In this document: positions 16,031 through 23,784 of the stretch, piece by piece
How the letters are laid out: each line of letters opens with the position of its first letter
How positions within the stretch are numbered: position 1 is the stretch's first letter
Assembly (NCBI GenBank): GCA_022361395.1
Contig: JAKSAX010000533.1
Coordinates: 1 to 35,522, forward strand
From: Desulfobacterales bacterium
GTDB taxonomy: Bacteria; Desulfobacterota; Desulfobacteria; Desulfobacterales; Desulfobacteraceae
Length of the DNA stretch: 35,522 nucleotides
Direction of reading: 5' to 3'
Notes under the pieces: generated by a model
The model's input: only the letters and a program-made list of their open reading frames with translations
The model's database searches: none
Told to the model about the DNA's origin: nothing
Position numbers and translations under genes: made by a program

Positions 16031-16738
16031 ATGAACGCAAACTTATCATTTCAGCAGACCGGCGTTGTTACCAAAGTCAACGCCTTTATCAGGAGTACCT
16101 ATAACTGGATGACCCTCGGCTTGGTTGCTACAGGTCTGACATCCTATTACGTATCCACCAGCGAACCCATCCTTCAGATGATTTTCGGCAATCCCATGAT
16201 GCCCTTTGTGCTTTTGATTGCCCTGGTTATTCTCTGCGGCTTTCTCGGCGCACGGGTTCACAAGATGCAGGCCAGCACAGCCACAGGTCTCTACGTTGCC
16301 CTGACAGTCCTGTACGGCGTATGCCTGGCACCGATTTTCCTGATGTATACCAAAGCTTCAATTGCCTCTACGTTTTTTATCTGTGCGGCAACATTCGGCA
16401 GCGCCAGTATCTACGGCATGGTTACTAAAAAGGATCTGACAGGTATGGGCCAGTTCCTGATGATGGGCCTAATGGGTATCTTCATTGCCATGATCGTTAA
16501 CATGTTCATTGGCAGCTCTGCCATGCAGACCATCATCTCAATGCTGGCGGTTGTGATCTTTACCGGACTGACTGCCTATGACACCCAGAAACTGAAATCT
16601 ATGGCTGTCAGCATCCCTGACAATGCCACAGGCGCAATGGTAAGAAAAGGCGCAATCATGGGCGCATTAAGCCTGTATCTCGACTTCATGGGATTATTTG
16701 TCCACCTGCTTCACCTCTTAGGTGTTGCAAGAGACTAA
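16031..16738 (+). CDS. Bax inhibitor-1/YccA family membrane protein
   Basis: A 235-residue integral membrane protein with about seven transmembrane helices and short loops, of the BI-1/YccA (TMBIM) family. Bacterial members include pH-sensitive calcium leak channels and the FtsH modulator YccA. Typical signatures are FIRSTYNWMTLGL near the N-terminus, and the C-terminal TGLTAYDTQKLKSMA with its aspartate, followed by GALSLYLDFMGLFVHLLHL. CGGAGG lies seven bases before the ATG. It is monocistronic, with its own promoter and a strong terminator. Whether it acts on FtsH or as an ion channel here is not known. Confidence 0.9.
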   Translation: MNANLSFQQTGVVTKVNAFIRSTYNWMTLGLVATGLTSYYVSTSEPILQMIFGNPMMPFVLLIALVILCGFLGARVHKMQASTATGLYVALTVLYGVCLAPIFLMYTKASIASTFFICAATFGSASIYGMVTKKDLTGMGQFLMMGLMGIFIAMIVNMFIGSSAMQTIISMLAVVIFTGLTAYDTQKLKSMAVSIPDNATGAMVRKGAIMGALSLYLDFMGLFVHLLHLLGVARD

Positions 16739-16766
16739 GCCCTTAAGTCAAACGCTGCAAAACACC

Positions 16767-16806
16767 GGGGGGTGGTTCCTGACTCAGGAACCACCCCCCT
16801 TTTTCT
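16767..16806 (+). terminator. Strong intrinsic terminator
   Basis: A 15-bp GC-rich stem (GGGGGGTGGTTCCTG with its complement, loop ACT) is followed by CCCTTTTTC. It lies 28 bp past the Bax-inhibitor gene and before the convergent glmM end. Confidence 0.9.
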
Positions 16807-16827
16807 ATAGAACAGCTGTAATTGAAA

Positions 16828-18174
16828 CTATAGTTTACATATACTCTCCCTGACAGCCTGACAGATCTTTTCACAACATTCCCGGGTGATATCTACTTCA
16901 GGACCTTCCACCATTACCCTGAGCAGGGGCTGGGTACCGGAATACCTGACCAGCACCCTTCCCTGCTCTCCCAGCAGGGTTTCCACCTCTTTAATTGCAT
17001 CTGCAATTAACGGCACTTTGTTGAAATCCGGGCGGGAGGCATCCACTTCCACATTCATCAGTATCTGCGGATAGACCGTCATGACTTCTGCCAGATCTGA
17101 CAGGGATTTTCCTGTACCAATCATCACCTCAAGAAGTTTTAAGGCGGTCAGCATCCCGTCACCAGTTGTATGCTCCTTAAGGAAAATCATGTGGCCGGAG
17201 TCTTCACCACCGATGGTGGCATTGGTTTCCTGCATCCGTTCCAGAACCCTGCGGTCGCCCACATCAGTGATTTCATGGTCAATATTTAATGTTTTCAATG
17301 CATTGACAAGACCGATATTGCTCATAATTGTACTTACAACAATATTATTGCCAAGACTGTTCCGGGCTTTTGCATATTTTGCGCAGATGGCAAGGATCCT
17401 GTCCCCCGTGATTTCCCTGCCCTTGTCATCCACTGCAATCAATCTGTCTGCATCACCGTCAAATGCCAGGCCGATATCAGCTTTTTCCTTGAGTACAAGG
17501 GCGGAGACATCCCCGGTATGCTGGGAACCGCAATTCTCATTAATATTCTTACCGTCCGGTTGATTATGGATAAAAACCGTGTCAAACAGATCTGCCTTAA
17601 AAACCTGGCCTGCACATTCATATGCTGCACCATTGGAGGTATCAATGACCAGTTTGAGTTTTTTGTCGGGTTTCCCAAAAGGAAACTTTTCTAAAAGAAA
17701 TCCGGTATACCTGCCACAACCATCTGTAATTACGGATATTTTACCCACCTCTTCGCGTGGAACAATATCTTCCCCGAGGATCCGGACTTCGATTTTTTCC
17801 TCCTGGTCATCAGAGAGTTTTATCCCGCCCCTTTTGAATATTTTAATCCCGTTGTCATAAAAGGGATTATGGGAGGCTGAAATAACAATACCGGCCCCTG
17901 CTCCTTCGACCACGCTGCTCAAATATGCCACACCCGGTGTGGGGATCACCCCTGCCAGAAGCACGTCAACACCGGTTGAAGAGATACCTGCAGCCAGGGC
18001 TGACTCAAGCATCTGCCCGGATACCCTTGTATCCCTGCCGATGATTACTGATCTGTTACCCGACTCCCTCGTAAACAGACCAACGGCCTGTCCGGTTTTC
18101 ATTGCCAGTTCACAGGTCATGGGGTAGGTGTTTGCCCTGCCCCTTATACCGTCTGTACCAAATAGCTGTCCCAT
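16828..18174 (-). CDS. glmM: Phosphoglucosamine mutase
   Basis: A 448-residue enzyme that interconverts glucosamine-6-phosphate and glucosamine-1-phosphate for UDP-GlcNAc, peptidoglycan and LPS. Features are the N-terminal LFGTDGIRGRAN, the phosphoserine loop ISASHNP with catalytic S101, the Mg-binding loop FDGDADRL, the sugar-binding GGEDSGH, and the C-terminal phosphate-binding RYSGTQPLLRVM. The ATG at 18174 has AGGAA upstream; the codon before it is a TTG and is not needed. The gene lies 137 bp downstream of the beta-helix protein on the same strand, with a 99-bp palindromic element in the gap. The pairing suggests amino-sugar nucleotide synthesis. Confidence 0.95.
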   Translation of the reverse strand: MGQLFGTDGIRGRANTYPMTCELAMKTGQAVGLFTRESGNRSVIIGRDTRVSGQMLESALAAGISSTGVDVLLAGVIPTPGVAYLSSVVEGAGAGIVISASHNPFYDNGIKIFKRGGIKLSDDQEEKIEVRILGEDIVPREEVGKISVITDGCGRYTGFLLEKFPFGKPDKKLKLVIDTSNGAAYECAGQVFKADLFDTVFIHNQPDGKNINENCGSQHTGDVSALVLKEKADIGLAFDGDADRLIAVDDKGREITGDRILAICAKYAKARNSLGNNIVVSTIMSNIGLVNALKTLNIDHEITDVGDRRVLERMQETNATIGGEDSGHMIFLKEHTTGDGMLTALKLLEVMIGTGKSLSDLAEVMTVYPQILMNVEVDASRPDFNKVPLIADAIKEVETLLGEQGRVLVRYSGTQPLLRVMVEGPEVDITRECCEKICQAVRESICKL

Positions 18175-18208
18175 CAATTTTCCTGTCAGATTTTTACGGT
18201 TATCCTTA

Positions 18209-18307
18209 GGGATCGCGTAAGAATTGCTTCACATTATGTTTGCAAAATACCCAATGTTTTAAAGGGTTTTGTAAACAGGCCAGGTGAAGTTACTTTTATG
18301 CGATCCC
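18209..18307. mobile_element. MITE-like 99-bp palindromic element
   Basis: Two 44-nt arms (18209-18252 and 18264-18307) are imperfect inverted repeats around an 11-nt loop. Paired blocks are GGGATCGC at the tips, TAA, CTTCAC, TGTTT, CAAAA and CCC. TTA flanks both sides (18206-18208 and 18308-18310) and could be a 3-bp target duplication. The element has no coding capacity. It sits between the beta-helix gene stop and the glmM start. A miniature element mobilised by an IS5- or Tc1/mariner-like transposase is the likeliest reading. A long mRNA hairpin is a non-exclusive alternative. Confidence 0.6.
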
Positions 18308-18311
18308 TTAA

Positions 18312-19526
18312 CTATAATGATAGTTTGTTTATAAGTTTCTTCTGGATGCTTTCCAGCCAGTCACAGCCTGTGTCAATAGTCTTCTGGTCCAATGCCTGGA
18401 TTACAGAGACATACCCGTTCCCAGAGATAGCGGATTTTACAGTATTGATAAAGATAGCGGCTTCTTCTGTCACGGGATCTGAAGTTCTATGGGTCTCTAT
18501 GATTTCCCCTGCCCGCTCTAGAACCGCAATCACCCTGTCATGACTTTTTACAGCCGCACTGCCCTGCCCCTTTGATCCGGCAGTCAGCAAATCCCTTGAA
18601 ACTTTCAGTTTCTCCCCAAATGCCAGCAGGCGTTTTATCCGCTCGTCTATACATGAGGATAAGTTTTCCTTTGCTCCCCGGATCAGCTCTTTTGAATAAA
18701 AATCACAGATGAACAAGGATCTTACATGTTGATACCAGGCATCCAACGCGATCAATCCTGCAATATAGGCAATATTACGGGTAAAGATATGCCCGGGATT
18801 TGTGTACACACCCGGCTTCCTGGGAAGTGAGGCGTTTTTAAATCCGCCGCCCAGGATAAGCCTGTCAGTCCGGTTCTCACTTTTACGAACCACGGAACCT
18901 GCAGCAGTGATACAGCCGAATCCGATTTCAGCCGGCCCCACCAGCCCGCCCTGGCCGCCCAGAAAAACCGGGCGCTGGTTCAGCATCACCCCCTGGTGAA
19001 CATTACCCATGATTGACGGGGTGGCTTTATCCTGGTTCGGGGTATAGTTGAAGTGAATGAATGAAGAGCCGACTTCCGAATGATCTTTTCGGCTGGTTCC
19101 CCCTGCCATGAGGCAATCACAGAAGTTAATCAGGCTGCCGAGGGTGACAAAGGGAAAAAGAATTGTCTGCTTTAATCCCACCGTATGTGCGGCATTGGCC
19201 TGTTCTTCGAGAATCGTGCCTTTGCGGACATGGGCACCGGATCCGAACTCATTCTGCCCCATAAGCACCGTGTCCTGGAAATACCCGCCTTTGAGACTGG
19301 TACCAGGGCCGACCAGGGTGTTTTCCAGGGTAACGGGGGCTTCATATCCGATCTGTGTATTGTCGGCAACCAGGGTCCGTTTACCGATCAGTTTTGTGCC
19401 GCTGTAAAGGACAACCCCCTTGCCGGAGATCCTGTCCGGGTCAACCTCATCTGAAATATAAACGGTTTCTGGATTGGGGATGCTCACCCCTTTGTCCGCA
19501 AGTGCGGTTACTATTGTCTGATTCAT
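18312..19526 (-). CDS. Left-handed beta-helix (GlmU-like) protein
   Basis: This 404-residue protein is related to the acetyltransferase half of GlmU-type UDP-GlcNAc pyrophosphorylases. It lacks a recognisable N-terminal nucleotidyltransferase domain. Hexapeptide-repeat sequence occupies about residues 45-240 (for example TQIGYEAPVTLENTLVGPG, SSFIHFNYTPNQDKATPSI, GPAEIGFGCITAAGSVV). A helical C-terminal domain of about 150 residues follows. The FIHFNYTPN block resembles the GlmU catalytic loop NYDG region. It precedes glmM on the same strand, so a role in amino-sugar nucleotide or envelope synthesis is plausible but unproven. The ribosome binding site is poor. Confidence 0.7.
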   Translation of the reverse strand: MNQTIVTALADKGVSIPNPETVYISDEVDPDRISGKGVVLYSGTKLIGKRTLVADNTQIGYEAPVTLENTLVGPGTSLKGGYFQDTVLMGQNEFGSGAHVRKGTILEEQANAAHTVGLKQTILFPFVTLGSLINFCDCLMAGGTSRKDHSEVGSSFIHFNYTPNQDKATPSIMGNVHQGVMLNQRPVFLGGQGGLVGPAEIGFGCITAAGSVVRKSENRTDRLILGGGFKNASLPRKPGVYTNPGHIFTRNIAYIAGLIALDAWYQHVRSLFICDFYSKELIRGAKENLSSCIDERIKRLLAFGEKLKVSRDLLTAGSKGQGSAAVKSHDRVIAVLERAGEIIETHRTSDPVTEEAAIFINTVKSAISGNGYVSVIQALDQKTIDTGCDWLESIQKKLINKLSL

Positions 19527-19664
19527 GGGGTTGTTTTTAAAAAGCCTGAGGGGGGGTTGTCAAGTAATTTTATGATTACACGGTGCTGTATCCTGCATCG
19601 TCCTGGAACAGGAAAGACTCTCAGTTTATACGAAAAGGGGAAGGGGATGATACCACCGGGTAAA

Positions 19665-19700
19665 ACACTGCGGCACGACCGGGACCAGTCGTGCCGCAGT
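19665..19700 (-). terminator. Terminator of fabH
   Basis: A perfect 13-bp stem (ACTGCGGCACGAC and complement, 8-nt loop) is followed on the minus strand by GTTTTACCC. It lies 19 bp past the fabH stop. Confidence 0.8.
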
Positions 19701-19718
19701 ATCAATACTGCAATAAAC

Positions 19719-20732
19719 CTAAGCGAACTTATAAACGGAAGCGCCCCAGGTCAGGCCGGCACCAAGCCCGACAAAAAGGACCACATCACCTGGTTTACCG
19801 GTTCTTCCCTCTTCAATGGCTTCGTGAAGGGCAAGGGGAATACTTGCTGCTGTCGTGTTTCCGTATTTTTGGATGTTGTGGAAAACCTTGTCTTCAGGAA
19901 GTTTCAGGAACTGGCCAAAGGCCTGGTTGATCCGTTTATTGGCCTGGTGGGGAATCACTAGGTCAATCTCGCCAATATCCATGCCGGCTTTTTTCAAAAC
20001 CTCCTGGGTGACCTGGGGCAGCATGCGAACGGCTTTCTTAAAGATGGTGGGGCCGTCCATGACCGGGAAATATCTGGGATCGTCCAGGGAAACCCCCTCG
20101 GGCATCCGTTTAAACAGGTTTGAGGCGGGCAGCTCCGTCATAAGGGAATCCGCATAATTACCGTCGGCATGGAGGGCCGATGCGATCAACCCCACATTCT
20201 CTTCTGTATCACTGGCTTCCACGCAGACCGCAGCTGCGCCGTCCCCGAAGATAACAGTGACATCACGTCCCCGGGTGGATTTGTCCAGCCCGGAAGAGTG
20301 GACCTCGGCACCAACCACCAGCACCTTATTGGCCAGCCCTGATTTTATGTAGGCATCAGCCGTTGCCATGCCGTAAAGAAATCCGGTGCACTGCTGGCGG
20401 ATATCCAGGGCCGGTGTGCTGTTAAGCCCCAGGTTCCTGGCAAGCAGGCACCCGCCGCCGGGAAACATGATATCCGGGCTCAGGGTGGCAAAAATGATAA
20501 AATCAAGATCTTCAGGCGCCCATCCGGCCGCCTCAAGGGCCATCTTCGCAGCTTCGGTACCGAGATCTGAAGAGCCGCATGCATCTTCCTCGGTTATCCA
20601 GTGACGCTGGTGGATACCTGTGCGCTGGCGGATCCATTCGTCCGAAGTATCCATGATTTCCTTGAGATCATCATTGGTCACTATATGCGGGGGAAGAAAT
20701 TTACCCGTTCCTTTAATAATCGATTTTTTCAT
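19719..20732 (-). CDS. fabH: 3-oxoacyl-[ACP] synthase III (KAS III)
   Basis: A 337-residue condensing enzyme that joins an acyl-CoA primer with malonyl-ACP to start fatty acid synthesis. The catalytic triad is visible as C115 (IRQQCTGFLYG), H262 (VIPHQANKRI) and N292 (KYGNTTAASIPLAL). The C-terminal GLGAGLTWGA is typical. The ATG at 20732 has AAGGAA at good spacing; an upstream in-frame start at 20807 is rejected. There is no adjacent fab cluster and the gene has its own terminator, so it is a stand-alone unit. Primer specificity (acetyl, branched or longer) cannot be read from the sequence. Confidence 0.92.
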   Translation of the reverse strand: MKKSIIKGTGKFLPPHIVTNDDLKEIMDTSDEWIRQRTGIHQRHWITEEDACGSSDLGTEAAKMALEAAGWAPEDLDFIIFATLSPDIMFPGGGCLLARNLGLNSTPALDIRQQCTGFLYGMATADAYIKSGLANKVLVVGAEVHSSGLDKSTRGRDVTVIFGDGAAAVCVEASDTEENVGLIASALHADGNYADSLMTELPASNLFKRMPEGVSLDDPRYFPVMDGPTIFKKAVRMLPQVTQEVLKKAGMDIGEIDLVIPHQANKRINQAFGQFLKLPEDKVFHNIQKYGNTTAASIPLALHEAIEEGRTGKPGDVVLFVGLGAGLTWGASVYKFA

Positions 20733-20870
20733 TGGGTATTCCTTATCATTTAGGTCATTATATATAATTATCAATTGCCAAAAATAAGATACTGCTATAT
20801 GATTCACCCCTTAATCAGGGTATCAGGACCTTATAGTATTAATTTAGTATTAAGGCAAGAAACTTAAACC

Positions 20871-20907
20871 CCGGCAGGATATAAAATACAAAGTATCCCG
20901 CTGCCGG
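20871..20907. other. Stem-loop in the divergent fabH / Ca2+ exchanger promoter region
   Basis: CCGGCA pairs with TGCCGG, and inside it GGATA pairs with TATCC, with a 3-nt bulge and a 12-nt loop. It lies between two divergent genes, 139 bp upstream of the fabH start and 33 bp before the exchanger GTG. There is no clear T-tract, so it may be an mRNA leader structure or a protein-binding dyad. Confidence 0.35.
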
Positions 20908-20940
20908 AATCAAAATAAAACCCAATAGATAAAGAGAACC

Positions 20941-21876
20941 GTGTTTACTAGCATACTTATTCTTCTGGCCGGGCTTGCCCTGCTCTATTACGGCTCTTCC
21001 GTGCTTGTGGAAGGCTCAGCCTCCACTGCCGTCATGTTCGCCGTCCGCCCGGTTATCGTAGGGTTAACCGTTGTCTCCTTTGCCACTTCCGCACCGGAGC
21101 TTCTGGTCAGCCTTGTGGCTGCGGTAAAGGGATCCGAAGGCATTTCCCTCGGCAACATCCTTGGATCCAATGTGATCAATATTGCCCTGGTTCTCGGCGC
21201 CTCGGCCCTGATCAAACCGGTAACCATATCAAAACAGATCATCCATGTCGAACTGCCCTACATGATACTGATCTCCTTTATTTTCTGGATTCTCTGCCTG
21301 GATAACAACATCAACCGCCTGGACGGTATCATTCTTATCGTCCTGCTGATCGCCTTTCTGGTATACGGATTCTTAACGGCTAATGATAAATCCACAAATA
21401 GGACAACCGATGAAAACAGGACCTTTGCAGTTATCCTTAAAAATTTCGTTTATATAGTCCTGGGGATAGTCATGCTGGCATTCGGTGCGAACTTTGTGGT
21501 CAGGGAAGCCATAAAGATGGCCCAGGTCATTGGGCTGTCACAGACCTTTATCGGCATTTCGGTTGTGGCGCTTGGCACCTCCCTGCCCGAACTTGCCACA
21601 TCTGTTGTTGCGGCTGCCAGAGGGGAAAGCGATATCTCCGTGGGCAACGTGGTGGGATCAAACCTCTTTAATATCTGCCTGGTCATGGGAGTGGTGGGAT
21701 TGTTTAACCCCATGGAGGTTGCACCTTCCCTGCATTGGTTTGAGTTTCCCTTTATGCTTTTTATCTGTCTGGTGCTCGGGGGCATTGCCTATGCTGCCAG
21801 GGGCGTCGGCAAAAAGGGCGGTCTCCTGTTTATTGCCCTGTTTTTCGTGTATATCGGGGTTTCCTATTTTAATTAA
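20941..21876 (+). CDS. Calcium/sodium antiporter (CaCA family, YrbG-like)
   Basis: A 311-residue inner-membrane cation antiporter with about ten helices and the internal duplication of the CaCA superfamily. The first alpha-repeat has SFATSAPELLVSL followed by GNILGSNVINI. The second has VALGTSLPELATS followed by GNVVGSNLFNI. The acidic residue in each PE motif coordinates the cation. The start is GTG at 20941, with AGAGA upstream. Length matches YrbG/CaxA-type proteins. It has no operon partner on its left; the response-regulator pair follows after about 100 bp. Confidence 0.92.
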   Translation: MFTSILILLAGLALLYYGSSVLVEGSASTAVMFAVRPVIVGLTVVSFATSAPELLVSLVAAVKGSEGISLGNILGSNVINIALVLGASALIKPVTISKQIIHVELPYMILISFIFWILCLDNNINRLDGIILIVLLIAFLVYGFLTANDKSTNRTTDENRTFAVILKNFVYIVLGIVMLAFGANFVVREAIKMAQVIGLSQTFIGISVVALGTSLPELATSVVAAARGESDISVGNVVGSNLFNICLVMGVVGLFNPMEVAPSLHWFEFPFMLFICLVLGGIAYAARGVGKKGGLLFIALFFVYIGVSYFN

Positions 21877-21879
21877 ATT

Positions 21880-21929
21880 ATAATTTCGCCGGTTTTTCTT
21901 TTTTTCCTTGCAAGTTTCGGCGAAATTAT
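21880..21929. terminator. 12-bp hairpin after the antiporter gene
   Basis: ATAATTTCGCCG (21880-21891) pairs perfectly with CGGCGAAATTAT (21918-21929) across a 26-nt T-rich loop. It starts 4 bp past the antiporter stop and lies 49 bp before the next gene. The large loop and lack of a clean T-tail make its efficiency uncertain. Confidence 0.5.
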
Positions 21930-21978
21930 TATATGGACTTATAGGTAAATTTTTTCCACCCCATTACAAGAGGCTTAC

Positions 21979-22359
21979 ATGGCAGATCCCAAACGACTTC
22001 TGATAGTGGATGACAATGAAGACATCCTGTCCACCTTTTATGAATTTTTCAATTCATTGGGATATGAAGTTAAGACCGCTGTTGACGGATTTGCAGCCCT
22101 CAAGGTACTGCGGGATAAACCTGATTTTTTTGACTGTCTGATCACGGACCTTGTAATGCCCAATATCAGCGGCGTTGGTTTGATTTCCATTGTCAAAAAA
22201 GAATATCCTGAATTAAAAATCATTGCCATGACCGGATACGGTGACCAGCCCGGTGCCCTGGCATCTGAAGCAGAGGCGGATTTTGTACTGTTCAAGCCCA
22301 TTGATCTGTTTAAAATAGAGGAAAAAGTCTCTTTCCTTCTTGGGCAAACCAAAAAATAA
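21979..22359 (+). CDS. Stand-alone response regulator receiver protein (CheY-like)
   Basis: A 126-residue single-domain receiver with no output domain. The acidic pair is D11/D12 (IVDDNED), the phosphoacceptor D57 (LITDLVMPN), the switch threonine T85 (IAMTGYG) and the conserved lysine K106 (LFKPID). AGAGG precedes the ATG. It ends 23 bp before a sigma-54 activator that has no receiver of its own. The two together look like an NtrC-type regulator split into separate polypeptides. The cognate histidine kinase is not in the window. Confidence 0.92.
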   Translation: MADPKRLLIVDDNEDILSTFYEFFNSLGYEVKTAVDGFAALKVLRDKPDFFDCLITDLVMPNISGVGLISIVKKEYPELKIIAMTGYGDQPGALASEAEADFVLFKPIDLFKIEEKVSFLLGQTKK

Positions 22360-22382
22360 TCCATAGAGAGCAAGACAAGCTT

Positions 22383-23453
22383 ATGAGCACACCCCTGATA
22401 GGCGTCAGCAAGTCCATATTGAAGATCAAGGAACTGATCAACCACGTTGCCAATACCTGTCTCAACGTATTAATCACCGGCGAAACCGGTGTGGGAAAAG
22501 AAGTTGTGGCCCAAAGCCTTTATGCAGAATCCCCCCGGGCCGCCAATAATTTTGTGAAAATAAACTGCGCAGCCCTGCCGGAAACCCTTCTTGAATCCGA
22601 ACTTTACGGTTACGAAAAAGGGGCGTTTACCGGTGCGCATAAAAAGAGGCCGGGAAAATTCCTTACCGCCCATAAAGGGGTATTGTTTCTGGACGAAATC
22701 GGGGATATGCCCCTGACCCTTCAGTCAAAAATGCTCCACGTACTCCAAAGCGGTGAATTTTCCCCCCTTGGCTCTGACGAGGATTTTAAGACAGATGTAT
22801 GGGTGATTGCAGCAACCAACCGCAACCTGGAAGAAAGCATCAACAACAAAACCTTCAGGGAAGACCTGTTTTACCGGCTTAACATTATTAAGATAGATAT
22901 ACCTCCCCTGCGCAAACGGCCGGAGGACATTCCTGCCCTTATAGAGTACTATTTCAGGATGTACCGGTCAGAGTATCCCAACAGCGACGGCGGCAAGCCG
23001 GATCCTGAGACCCTTGAAAGGCTGTGTGCCTACCACTGGCCCGGCAATGTCAGGCAGTTGCAGAACTGTATCAAAAAACAGATGGTGCTGAACTCCTGGG
23101 ATAAAATATTTGAAGAACTCCCCCAGGACCCTTCACTTATATCTGAACAGGATACGGATTCTCCCGGCGGGGAACAGGCAGACACCCTGTTTCACAATGA
23201 TGTCAACCCGGAACGTATGAAAATTATTTCCGAATTTGTGGATCTGTCCACCAGTTCTGAAAAACTCTTTGAAGATATTTCCCTTAAAAAGATAAAGAAA
23301 CTGGCCTCTGACAAGGTTGAAAAAGAAGTCATCACCTTTGTCCTTGAAAAGGTAGGCTGGAACCGCTCCAGGGCAGCTAAAATTTTAAAGGTCAGTTACA
23401 AGACCCTCTTGTATAAGATGAGCGAGTTCAGCGTCAGCCCCCCTGTGAAATAG
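22383..23453 (+). CDS. Sigma-54-dependent transcriptional activator (AAA+ and Fis HTH, no receiver)
   Basis: A 356-residue bacterial enhancer-binding protein that begins directly with the AAA+ domain. Walker A is GETGVGKE (33-40), the sigma-54 contact loop is GAFTGA (80-85), and Walker B is LFLDEI (101-106). The arginine-finger [10 protein letters not shown] and [10 protein letters not shown] follow. A spacer (about 255-310) leads to a Fis-type helix-turn-helix at the C-terminus ([19 protein letters not shown]). Canonical NtrC has a receiver in front, which here is the preceding gene. It lies 331 bp upstream of livK, so the liv operon is a possible target, though I find no convincing -24/-12 element there. 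Confidence 0.93.
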   Translation: MSTPLIGVSKSILKIKELINHVANTCLNVLITGETGVGKEVVAQSLYAESPRAANNFVKINCAALPETLLESELYGYEKGAFTGAHKKRPGKFLTAHKGVLFLDEIGDMPLTLQSKMLHVLQSGEFSPLGSDEDFKTDVWVIAATNRNLEESINNKTFREDLFYRLNIIKIDIPPLRKRPEDIPALIEYYFRMYRSEYPNSDGGKPDPETLERLCAYHWPGNVRQLQNCIKKQMVLNSWDKIFEELPQDPSLISEQDTDSPGGEQADTLFHNDVNPERMKIISEFVDLSTSSEKLFEDISLKKIKKLASDKVEKEVITFVLEKVGWNRSRAAKILKVSYKTLLYKMSEFSVSPPVK

Positions 23454-23486
23454 CCCGAATCCTCTACAATTCCGGACTTTATAAGA

Positions 23487-23545
23487 CCCGGCAGGCTGGT
23501 TTTTCATTCCCTTGATGGAAAGCCTTGCCGCCGGGTTTTAATTTT
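23487..23545 (+). terminator. Terminator after the sigma-54 activator gene
   Basis: CCCGGC-AGGC pairs with GCCT-T-GCCGCCGGG across a loop, followed by TTTTAATTTT. The rest of the 331-bp gap before livK holds a 7-bp hairpin (TATCGCC/GGCGATA near 23632) and a TTGACG element at 23691, without a good -10. Confidence 0.65.
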
Positions 23546-23784
23546 CCACCCCTCCACGAAAAAAAATACTATTAGGGTTTACTTCCCTCCTGTTTTTACA
23601 TATAGAGTTTATTTATGTTTTACGCAGTGCATTATCGCCTGAAATCAAGATAACCGGCGATATGAAAGAAAAGCTTCACTTTAGTTAAAATTGACGTTGT
23701 TATTTTTTGAATTTTTTCACTTTCAGACATTTAAAACAGGAAAAATTCAAAATCGTTTTTTTATTTATTCTTAAAGGAGGAGAT

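Noticed and set aside
23560-23784. Sigma-54 promoter for the liv operon under the neighbouring activator
   Set aside because: No TGGC-N8-TTGC-like pair with GG-N10-GC spacing is seen between 23560 and 23784.
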